The notes under the pieces are model-generated. The model made no database searches, was not told the origin of the DNA, and saw only the letters and a list, made by a program, of their open reading frames with translations. The translations under genes were made by a program, and so were the position numbers. A stretch of 64,000 bases of DNA from Streptomyces glomeratus. GTDB taxonomy: Bacteria; Actinomycetota; Actinomycetes; Streptomycetales; Streptomycetaceae. Numbering within the stretch: position 1 is the first letter of the stretch; each line of letters opens with the position of its first letter. The stretch is from contig NZ_JAKEEB010000016.1 of assembly GCF_021462825.1 (NCBI RefSeq), forward strand, positions 1 through 64,000, read 5' to 3'. Below, piece after piece: positions 57,914-64,000 of the stretch.

Positions 57914-58704
57914 GCCGTACCCCAGAGATCCGGATCCGGGACCTGCACAAGTCCTTCGGGGACAACGAGGTGCTGCGCGGCATCGACCTGGAGATCGGCC
58001 AGGGCGACGTGGTCTGTGTCATCGGCCCCTCGGGCTCCGGCAAGTCCACCCTGCTGCGCTGTGTGAACCTCCTGGAGGAGCCCACCAAGGGGCAGGTCTT
58101 CGTCGGCGGCACCGAGCTGACCGACCCCGACGTGGACATCGACGCCGCCCGCCGCCGTATCGGCATGGTCTTCCAGCAGTTCAACCTGTTCCCGCACCTC
58201 ACGGTCACCGAGAACCTGACCCTGCCGCAGCGCCGCGTCCTCAAGCGGGACAAGGCGCAGGCCGCCCGGACCGCCGCCGAGAACCTGCGGCGCGTGGGCC
58301 TCGCCGAGAAGGCGGACGCCTACCCCTCCTCCCTCTCCGGCGGCCAGCAGCAGCGCGTGGCGATCGCCCGTGCGCTCGCCATGGGCCCCGAGGTGATGCT
58401 CTTCGACGAGCCGACCTCCGCGCTCGACCCCGAGCTGGTCGGCGACGTTCTCGCCGTGATGAGGATGCTGGCCGAGGAGGGCATGACGATGATGGTCGTC
58501 ACCCACGAGATGACCTTCGCACGGGAGGTCGCCGACCGGGTCGTCTTCATGGACGGCGGTGTGGTCGTCGAGGACGGCACGCCCGGCCAGGTCATCGGCA
58601 ACCCCCGCCACCAGCGCACCCGGCACTTCCTCTCCCGGCTCCTCGACCCCGCGATGGCCGAGGTGGAGGAGGAGATCTCCGACCGGGCGGGCAAGAGCGA
58701 GTAG
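57910..58704 (+). CDS. Polar amino-acid ABC transporter ATP-binding protein
   Basis: A 264-residue GlnQ-type ATPase. Walker A GPSGSGKST (39-47), signature SLSGGQQQR, Walker B VMLFDEPTSALDPE, H-loop in VVTHEMTFAREVADRV. Start GTG 57910. Third gene of the importer operon; the next gene, an amidohydrolase, follows after 22 bp and is probably in the same transcript. Confidence 0.94.
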   Translation: MSRTPEIRIRDLHKSFGDNEVLRGIDLEIGQGDVVCVIGPSGSGKSTLLRCVNLLEEPTKGQVFVGGTELTDPDVDIDAARRRIGMVFQQFNLFPHLTVTENLTLPQRRVLKRDKAQAARTAAENLRRVGLAEKADAYPSSLSGGQQQRVAIARALAMGPEVMLFDEPTSALDPELVGDVLAVMRMLAEEGMTMMVVTHEMTFAREVADRVVFMDGGVVVEDGTPGQVIGNPRHQRTRHFLSRLLDPAMAEVEEEISDRAGKSE

Positions 58705-58726
58705 AAGGCGGACTAGTGTGCGGTAC

Positions 58727-59818
58727 ATGAGCGATCACGCGGTACTGCACGTGAAGGGGCGGGTGCTCGTCGGGCCCGAGGAGGTCCGGGACGGACTGTG
58801 GGTGGTCGACGGCCGGATCTCCTACGACCGGCCGGCCGGGGCCCGGGACGTCCGTACCGTCGAGGGCTGGGCGCTGCCCGGTCTCGTCGACGCGCACTGT
58901 CACGTCGGCCTGGACGCCCACGGACCGGTCTCCGAGGACGTCGCCGAGAAACAGGCGCTGACCGACCGGGACGCGGGCACCCTGCTGATCCGGGACGCGG
59001 GCTCCCCGTCGGACACCCGCTGGATCGACGACCGCGACGACCTGCCCGCGATCATCCGGGCCGGCCGGCACATCGCGCGCACCCGCCGCTACATCCGCAA
59101 CTACGCCTGGGAGATCGAACCCGAGGACCTGGTCGCGTACGTCGCCCAGGAGGCCCGGCGCGGCGACGGCTGGGTCAAGCTCGTCGGCGACTGGATCGAC
59201 CGGGACGCCGGGGACCTGTCCGCCTGCTGGCCGCGCGAGGCGGTCCAGGCGGCGATCGCGGAGGCCCACCGGCTGGGGGCGCGGGTCACCGCGCACTGTT
59301 TCGCCGAGGACTCGCTGCGCGACCTGGTCGAGGCGGGCATCGACTGCATCGAGCATGCGACGGGCCTCACGGAGGAGACGATCCCGCTGTTCGCGGAGCG
59401 GGGCGTGGCGATCGTCCCGACCCTCGTGAACATCGCGACCTTCCCCAGGCTCGCACGGGGCGGGGAGTCGAAGTTCCCGCGCTGGTCGGCGCACATGCGA
59501 CGGCTGTACGAGCGGCGTTACGACACCGTGCGCGCCGCGTACGACGCCGGGATCCCGGTGTACGTCGGCACCGACGCCGGTGGTTCTTTGGCGCACGGGC
59601 TGGTGGCCGGAGAGGTCGCCGAGCTGGTCACCGCCGGTATCCCGCCGGTTCGGGCACTGTCCGCGACCACCTGGGGCGCCCGGCGGTGGCTCGGCCGGCC
59701 CGGCCTCGAGGAGGGGGCGCCCGCGGACCTCGTGGTGTACGAGGCGGACCCCCGTGCGGACGTCCGGGTGCTGGCGGCGCCCCGGCGGGTGGTGCTGAAC
59801 GGGCGGATCGTGGGATAG
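58727..59818 (+). CDS. Amidohydrolase co-located with the amino-acid importer
   Basis: A 363-residue metal-dependent hydrolase of the imidazolonepropionase/prolidase-like group. Metal ligands: H57-x-H59 in LVDAHCHVG, K in GWVKLVGDWID (a possible carbamylated lysine), H in VTAHCFAED, H in IEHATGL, and the D of VGTDAGG. It starts with the small beta-sandwich region VLHVKGRVLVGPEEV typical of the family. Position directly after the importer genes suggests that it cleaves the imported amide or peptide. ATG 58727 is used; GTG 58718, six bases after GGCGG, could be the true start and would add three residues. Confidence 0.83.
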   Translation: MSDHAVLHVKGRVLVGPEEVRDGLWVVDGRISYDRPAGARDVRTVEGWALPGLVDAHCHVGLDAHGPVSEDVAEKQALTDRDAGTLLIRDAGSPSDTRWIDDRDDLPAIIRAGRHIARTRRYIRNYAWEIEPEDLVAYVAQEARRGDGWVKLVGDWIDRDAGDLSACWPREAVQAAIAEAHRLGARVTAHCFAEDSLRDLVEAGIDCIEHATGLTEETIPLFAERGVAIVPTLVNIATFPRLARGGESKFPRWSAHMRRLYERRYDTVRAAYDAGIPVYVGTDAGGSLAHGLVAGEVAELVTAGIPPVRALSATTWGARRWLGRPGLEEGAPADLVVYEADPRADVRVLAAPRRVVLNGRIVG

Positions 59819-60023
59819 GGGTCAAGGCGCGTCCACGGGACGACCGCGCGCCCCCGGTGTGGGGGATGTCCCGGGGACGCCGGGGAACAGACGTGCCGCA
59901 TATTTCGAAAAGGTTCGCGAAAGATCCCCGATGGGGTGAAGTCGTGTCGTATCGCTGACGGTGCGTCACCGGTGCCGCGATTCTTTCCGGGTCCCAAGCC
60001 TGTCTTCCCTGGGGGTCCCACCC

Positions 60024-60956
60024 GTGAACGGCACCATCTTCCGCATGCCCGCACGCCGTCTGGCCACCGTCGCGGTGGCCACCGCCCTGGCCACAGGTCC
60101 CACGGTGCTCGGTGGCGCCGGTTCCGCCGGCGCCACCGAGCACCGTGGGCGCGCGAGCGCCGTGGTGCTGCGCACCGGACTCGATGTGTCCCTGCTCGAC
60201 AAGACCGTGAACGCCCCGCTCACCGTCTCCCTCAACGCCGTCGAGGCTCCGCAGAGCGCGGACCGGACCGCGCTGTCGGCACGTCTCGACGGCGTGGACG
60301 GCGGGCGGCCGTTCAGCGTGCTCACCGCGGACGCCGCCACGGCGAGGGCGACGGTGTCCGCGACCGGAGCGGAGGCCTCCACCAGCCTGGCGCACGCACG
60401 GGTCCATGTGCCCGGGCTGCCCCTGCTGTCCCTGATCGAGGTCGACGGCGTCACCTCGAAGGCCGTGTGCGAGGCCGGGAAGAAGCCGGTCGCCACGGCG
60501 AACCTGCTGGGCGCGGTGACGGTGCTCGGCCGGACGGTGAGGGTGACGGCCGGTGGCCCGGCGGACGTGAAGGTGCCGGGCGTGGGAGAGGTGCGGCTGG
60601 AGGTGTCGCCCACCCGGACGACCTCACGGACGGCGGCGGCCTCCGCGCTGCGGCTGACGGTGACCGTGAACCCGGCGAAGCTGAACGTGGCGGAGGTGCA
60701 GGGGGCGCTGACGCTCGGCGGCGTCTCCTGCGAGGCACCGGCGGCCCCCGCCGCGGCGGGCGGCGCACCGGCCGCTCCCACCGCCTCCGCCACACATCCC
60801 GTCGAGGACCTCAGGCCGCAGGGGGCGCCCGCGAGGAGGGCCGGCCTCGCGCAGACCGGCGGAAGCGCGGTGACGCCGTACGTCGTGGCCGGGGCGGTCG
60901 TGATGCTCCTGGCCGGTGGGGGAGCGGTGGGCCTCGCCCGCCGCCGGCGCGGCTGA
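60024..60956 (+). CDS. Sortase-anchored surface protein (SCO1860-like, LAxTG)
   Basis: About 310 residues: signal peptide (RRLATVAVATALATGPTVLGGAGSAGA), a repetitive beta-rich middle with one Cys pair (VTSKAVCEAG and GGVSCEAP), an Ala/Pro/Thr-rich stretch, then the sorting signal LAQTG, a hydrophobic span and the basic tail RRRRG. This is the LAxTG type used by Streptomyces class E sortases, so it is attached to the cell wall. It resembles the family named after SCO1860. GTG 60024 has GGGGG eight bases upstream; ATG 60045 is possible. The 205 bp before it have no recognised feature. Confidence 0.85.
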   Translation: MNGTIFRMPARRLATVAVATALATGPTVLGGAGSAGATEHRGRASAVVLRTGLDVSLLDKTVNAPLTVSLNAVEAPQSADRTALSARLDGVDGGRPFSVLTADAATARATVSATGAEASTSLAHARVHVPGLPLLSLIEVDGVTSKAVCEAGKKPVATANLLGAVTVLGRTVRVTAGGPADVKVPGVGEVRLEVSPTRTTSRTAAASALRLTVTVNPAKLNVAEVQGALTLGGVSCEAPAAPAAAGGAPAAPTASATHPVEDLRPQGAPARRAGLAQTGGSAVTPYVVAGAVVMLLAGGGAVGLARRRRG

Positions 60957-60991
60957 CCCCACGCCGGAACCAGCTCGTCCGGCGTTCCCCC

Positions 60992-62083
60992 TCACCGCCC
61001 CGCCAGCGTCACCGCACGGTCCAGGGCCTGCACGAAGCGGTTCACCGTCGCCCGGTCCCGTACCGCCAGCCGCAGCCACTTGCCGTCCAGGCCCGGGAAC
61101 GTGTCCCCGCGGCGCACCGCGAAGCCGAGATCCCGCAGATGGCGGCGTACCGCCGCCGCACGCGCCAGGCGGACCAGGACGAACGGGCCCTCGGCCGGCT
61201 CGACCACATGCAGCCCGTCGGGCCCGAACTCCCGCAGTCCCGCCACCAGATGCGCCCGGTCCGCCGCCACCCGGTGTGCCGCGTGCGCCGCCTCCGCCAG
61301 CGCCCGGGGCGACACACATGCCTCGGCCGCCGCGAGCGCGGGCGTGGACACCGGCCACAGCGGCTGCGCCCGTTCCAGTTCGGCGATCGTCCCGGGTTCG
61401 GCCAGGACGTAGCCGATGCGCAGGCCCGCCAGCCCCCAGGTCTTGGTCAGGCTGCGCAGGACCACGAGCCCGGGCACGTCCGTGCGGCCGGCCAGCGCCT
61501 CCCGCTCCCCGGGAACCGCGTCCATGAACGCCTCGTCGACCACCAACGTGCGTCCGGGGCGGGCCAGTTCGGTGATCGAGGCCGCCGGATGCAGCACCGA
61601 CGTCGGGTTCGTCGGGTTGCCTATCAGCACCAGGTCCGCATCCTCGGGAACCAGCGCCGGATCCAGGCGGAAGCCGTCCGCCTGCCGCAGCAGGACCCGG
61701 CCCACGGCATGCCCGGCCGCCCGCAGCGCCGCCTCCGGCTCCGTGAACTGCGGGTGCACCACGACCGGTCGACGGGCCTTGAGGGCACGCGCGAGCAGGA
61801 CGAACGCCTCGGCGGCGCCCGCCGTGAGCAGGACCCGCTCGGCGGTCAGCCCGTGCCGCGCCGCCACCGCCGCCCGTGCGGCCCGCCCGTCGGGGTACGC
61901 CGCGAGCCCGTCCAGCGACCCGGCGATCACCTCGCGCAGCCATGCGGGGGGCGTGTCCGCCCGCACGTTCACCGCGAGGTCGCACAGCGCCGCCCCGTCG
62001 TCCCGGACCTCGGCGTCCCCGTGATGCCGTAGGTCGTGCGGACCGCCCTCGTGTTCCGTGTGCATATGAGTGTCAGTGTGCAT
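60992..62083 (-). CDS. cobC: CobC-like PLP-dependent aminotransferase/decarboxylase of cobalamin synthesis
   Basis: Fold-type I PLP protein similar to histidinol-phosphate aminotransferase and CobD/CobC threonine-phosphate decarboxylase, acting on the aminopropanol side chain of cobalamin. About 363 residues. It has LAVNVRADTPPAWLREVI, LIGNPTNPTSV, LVVDEAFMD (PLP Asp) and LRSLTKTWGLAGLRIGY with the PLP lysine. The N terminus is His-rich (HTDTHMHTEHEGGPHDLRHH) and overlaps the end of cbiX. The start is uncertain: GTG 62101, ATG 62083 or ATG 62065 are in frame; I use 62083. Confidence 0.85.
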   Translation of the reverse strand: MHTDTHMHTEHEGGPHDLRHHGDAEVRDDGAALCDLAVNVRADTPPAWLREVIAGSLDGLAAYPDGRAARAAVAARHGLTAERVLLTAGAAEAFVLLARALKARRPVVVHPQFTEPEAALRAAGHAVGRVLLRQADGFRLDPALVPEDADLVLIGNPTNPTSVLHPAASITELARPGRTLVVDEAFMDAVPGEREALAGRTDVPGLVVLRSLTKTWGLAGLRIGYVLAEPGTIAELERAQPLWPVSTPALAAAEACVSPRALAEAAHAAHRVAADRAHLVAGLREFGPDGLHVVEPAEGPFVLVRLARAAAVRRHLRDLGFAVRRGDTFPGLDGKWLRLAVRDRATVNRFVQALDRAVTLAGR

Positions 62084-63008
62084 GGGAGTGTGTGTGCCCA
62101 CCGTGGTGGTGGTGCCCGTGACCGTGGTGGTGGCCGTCGTCGTCCGGGTGGAAGTGCGGCTGCTGCGGCAGCCCCACCTTGTTCTCGAAGCCCGGCAACG
62201 CGATCCGGTACACGCATGAGTCGCAGTTCATCCGCAGATCCCCCTTCACCGCCTCCTCGTACCGCTCCCTCACCAGGTCGAGCAGCTCCGGCTCCGGCCC
62301 GATGACGTCCGCCGAGCGCACCTCGACCTCCGGATGCGCCTCCGCCCAGCCCTCCGTCTGCTGCCGCACCCGGTCCGGCAGGATGCCCGTGAAGAGGAAA
62401 TACGGCAGGACCACGATCCGCCTCGCGCCCAGCCTCGCGCACCGGTCGAGTCCGCTCGGCACATCCGGCGCCGCCAGGGAGACGAACGCCGTCTCCACGC
62501 CCGCGTACCCGCGCCCCTCCCACAGCAGCCGCGCCGCCTTGTACACCTCGGCGTTCGCGTCGGGGTCGGTGGAGCCCCGGCCCACCAGCAGCACGGTCAC
62601 ATCGGCCCGGTCCTCAGGGGTGCGGGCCGAGCCGCCCAGCGCCTCGTCCAGCCGCCGCTCCAGCACCGACAGCAGCGCCGGGTGCGGGCCGAGCGGACGT
62701 CCGTACGTGTACGAGATCCCCGGGTGCCGCTCCTTCTCGCGGGCCAGTGCCGCCGGGATGTCCCCCTTGGCGTGCCCGGCGGACACCAGCATCAGCGGCA
62801 CGGCGGCGAACCTGCGCGCCCCCCGCTGCACCAGCTCGGCCACCGCCTCGCCCAGCGGCGGCGGCGACAGCTCGATGAAGCCGCCCGCGACGGGCAGTTC
62901 GGGGTGGCGGCGCCCCAGCTCCCGCACGAAGTCGCGGAACGCCTCGGCGCCGGCCTCGTCCCGGGTGCCGTGGCCGGCGATGAGCAGGGCGGGCGGCGGG
63001 GTGGTCAC
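62073..63008 (-). CDS. cbiX: Sirohydrochlorin chelatase CbiX-type, His-rich tail
   Basis: Inserts cobalt (or iron) into sirohydrochlorin. The 311-residue protein has the two-lobe long form: the first lobe with LLIAGHGTRDEAG (H13) and SAGHAKGDIP, the second with LLVGRGSTDPDAN and VLPYFLFTGILPDR. A C-D-S-C pair near residue 270 could bind metal or a cluster. The last 27 residues are very rich in His, a known feature for cobalt storage in some CbiX. GTG 63008 follows GAAGGAGAGCCT. Overlaps cobH upstream by four bases. Confidence 0.92.
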   Translation of the reverse strand: MTTPPPALLIAGHGTRDEAGAEAFRDFVRELGRRHPELPVAGGFIELSPPPLGEAVAELVQRGARRFAAVPLMLVSAGHAKGDIPAALAREKERHPGISYTYGRPLGPHPALLSVLERRLDEALGGSARTPEDRADVTVLLVGRGSTDPDANAEVYKAARLLWEGRGYAGVETAFVSLAAPDVPSGLDRCARLGARRIVVLPYFLFTGILPDRVRQQTEGWAEAHPEVEVRSADVIGPEPELLDLVRERYEEAVKGDLRMNCDSCVYRIALPGFENKVGLPQQPHFHPDDDGHHHGHGHHHHGGHTHSHAH

Positions 63009-63589
63009 AGGCTCTCCTTCGAAGTGGGGTGGTACAGCAGGGCGTTGAGCGCGGCCGCAGCGACCGCCGAACCGCCCTTCTCGGACACGTTGCTCACGGC
63101 GGGCAGCCCACTCTCGCGCAGCGCCGCCTTGGACTCGACCGCGCCGACGAAACCGACCGGCAGGCCGATGACGAGCGCGGGGGAGGCATCGAGGGTCAGC
63201 AGCTCCTCCAGAGCGGTCGGTGCGCAGCCGATGACCCAGAGCGCTCCGGGGCCGACCTCCTCGTAGGCCAGCCGGATCGCATGCGCCGACCGGGTCAGCC
63301 CGGGACCGGACCTGGCGTCCTTCAGACGGCAGACCGTCTCGCGCCGGGTGATCCCGGCGGCCACCATCTCGACGTCCACGACCACCGGCGCTCCGGCGTG
63401 CAGCGCGGCGTGCGCCCCGGCCAACTCGGCCTCGTCCAGCACGAGATCCGTCGCGTACTCGAGGTCGGCGGCGGAGTGGATGACCCGTTCCACCACCGCC
63501 CGCGTCAGCGGAGGGAAGTGCGAGGTGTCCAGGCGGGCGCGCAGCCGCCGGAAGGACTCCTGCTCGATCGGGTGGACCACACGGTTCAC
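63005..63589 (-). CDS. cobH: Precorrin-8X methylmutase
   Basis: Moves the C11 methyl to C12, turning precorrin-8X into hydrogenobyrinate (cobyrinate in the cobalt-early route). The 194-residue protein has the catalytic histidine H38 in ERVIHSAADLEY, VDVEMVAAGITRR and the GLPVGFVGAVESKAALRESGLPAVSNVSEKGGSAVAAAA block. Start GTG 63589, eight bases after GAGGAGCCC, overlapping the cobJ stop (GTGA). Confidence 0.95.
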   Translation of the reverse strand: MNRVVHPIEQESFRRLRARLDTSHFPPLTRAVVERVIHSAADLEYATDLVLDEAELAGAHAALHAGAPVVVDVEMVAAGITRRETVCRLKDARSGPGLTRSAHAIRLAYEEVGPGALWVIGCAPTALEELLTLDASPALVIGLPVGFVGAVESKAALRESGLPAVSNVSEKGGSAVAAAALNALLYHPTSKESL

Positions 63590-64000
63590 TTGGGCTCCTC
63601 CTGCCAGCGGTAGCCGCGCGGCGTCACCATGCGTCCCGCGATCTCACGGGTCGCCGTGTTGCCGACGGTCACGACCGTCATCATGTCGACCGTCGCCGGG
63701 TCGAGACCGGCCAGGGTCGTCAGCCGGGCGGACTCGTCCGGCCGCGACGCGTTCCGTACGACACCGACCGGCGTCGAGGGCGCCCGGTGCCCGGCGAGGA
63801 TCGCCAGCGCCTTCGGCAGCTGCCAGTGCCGGCCCCGGCTGCGCGGGTTGTAGAAGGTCACCACGAGGTCGGCCTCCGCCGCGGCGCGCACCCTGCGCTC
63901 GATGACCTCCCAGGGGGTGTGCAGGTCGGAGAGGCTGATCGACACATGGTCGTGGCCCAGCGGCGCGCCGAGGATCGCCCCGGCCGCGAGCGCCGCCGTG
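63586..64000 (-). CDS. cobJ: Precorrin-3B C17-methyltransferase, 5' part cut by window edge
   Basis: The last 137 or so residues of a SAM-dependent corrin methyltransferase: AILGAPLGHDHVSISLSDLHTPWEVIERR, DLVVTFYNPRSRGRHWQLPKAL, and VGVVRNASRPDES with MMTVVTVGNTATREI, all typical of CobJ/CbiH. In the pathway it contracts the ring at C20 and methylates C17. The start lies outside the window. Coupled to cobH by GTGA, so cobJ-cobH-cbiX-cobC form one minus-strand operon here. Confidence 0.93.
   Translation of the reverse strand, partial: TAALAAGAILGAPLGHDHVSISLSDLHTPWEVIERRVRAAAEADLVVTFYNPRSRGRHWQLPKALAILAGHRAPSTPVGVVRNASRPDESARLTTLAGLDPATVDMMTVVTVGNTATREIAGRMVTPRGYRWQEEPK

Overview
The window is high-GC DNA with strong third-position GC bias, frequent GTG and TTG starts, 4-bp ATGA/GTGA gene overlaps and a gene order that (from memory) resembles the Streptomyces coelicolor chromosome between zwf and the cobalamin genes. 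I read it as a chromosomal core segment of a Streptomyces. No transposase, integrase, phage gene, tRNA, rRNA or CRISPR array was seen. Assignments rest on motifs and family recognition by eye; no database search was run.

Layout. 1-5714: carbon and respiratory core, with tkt-tal-zwf on the minus strand (non-oxidative and oxidative pentose phosphate pathway) and ctaB divergent on plus. 5804-11149: a small conserved protein, an amidohydrolase, ctaA (heme A synthase, partner of CtaB in making heme A for the aa3 oxidase), a drug-type ABC exporter and an AAC(3)-like acetyltransferase. 11224-18039: the suf operon sufR-sufB-sufD-Rieske ferredoxin-sufC-sufS-sufU-sufT-like, closed by a strong terminator; a CAAC-N6-GTTG SufR box overlaps the sufR start codon and an iron-box-like palindrome lies upstream. 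18098-18991: SMR efflux pump with its TetR regulator and a palindromic operator. 19090-22632: dapD and dapA of lysine/peptidoglycan synthesis around a GNAT and a HAD-like gene. 22864-31369: mostly accessory or poorly characterised genes, including a 46-residue peptide coupled to a Cys-rich protein, an ArsR regulator with an SRPBCC protein, a secreted nuclease/phosphatase, and a Tat-exported PhoX-type phosphatase preceded by a 25-bp tandem-repeat tract and a two-unit PHO box.

31426-37677: a double-domain TerD protein and a DeoR-controlled polyol-type ABC importer with a zinc alcohol dehydrogenase; no ATPase is encoded with it. 37987-49148: genes that together fit the oxidative uronate route: uronate dehydrogenase, 5-dehydro-4-deoxyglucarate dehydratase with an unrecognised 399-residue partner, and, 6 kb away behind its own IclR regulator, a 2-oxoglutarate semialdehyde dehydrogenase. 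Between them lie a DUF6010 membrane protein, an acid phosphatase, an AzgA-type purine permease and a class B penicillin-binding protein. 49189-52276: DUF1349, GNAT, FrnE-like thioredoxin-fold and class V aminotransferase genes.

52347-55597: complete ectABCD on minus (ectoine and 5-hydroxyectoine osmolytes) with a long structured leader. 56146-59818: a promoter with a palindrome over the -35 box driving a glutamate/polar amino-acid type ABC importer and an amidohydrolase. 60024-64000: a sortase-anchored surface protein and the end of a cobalamin operon (cobJ partial, cobH, cbiX, cobC-like) with His-rich overlapping gene ends. The points most worth following are the uronate pathway with its unknown partner gene, the suf control region, the PHO box, and several small duplications at gene ends.
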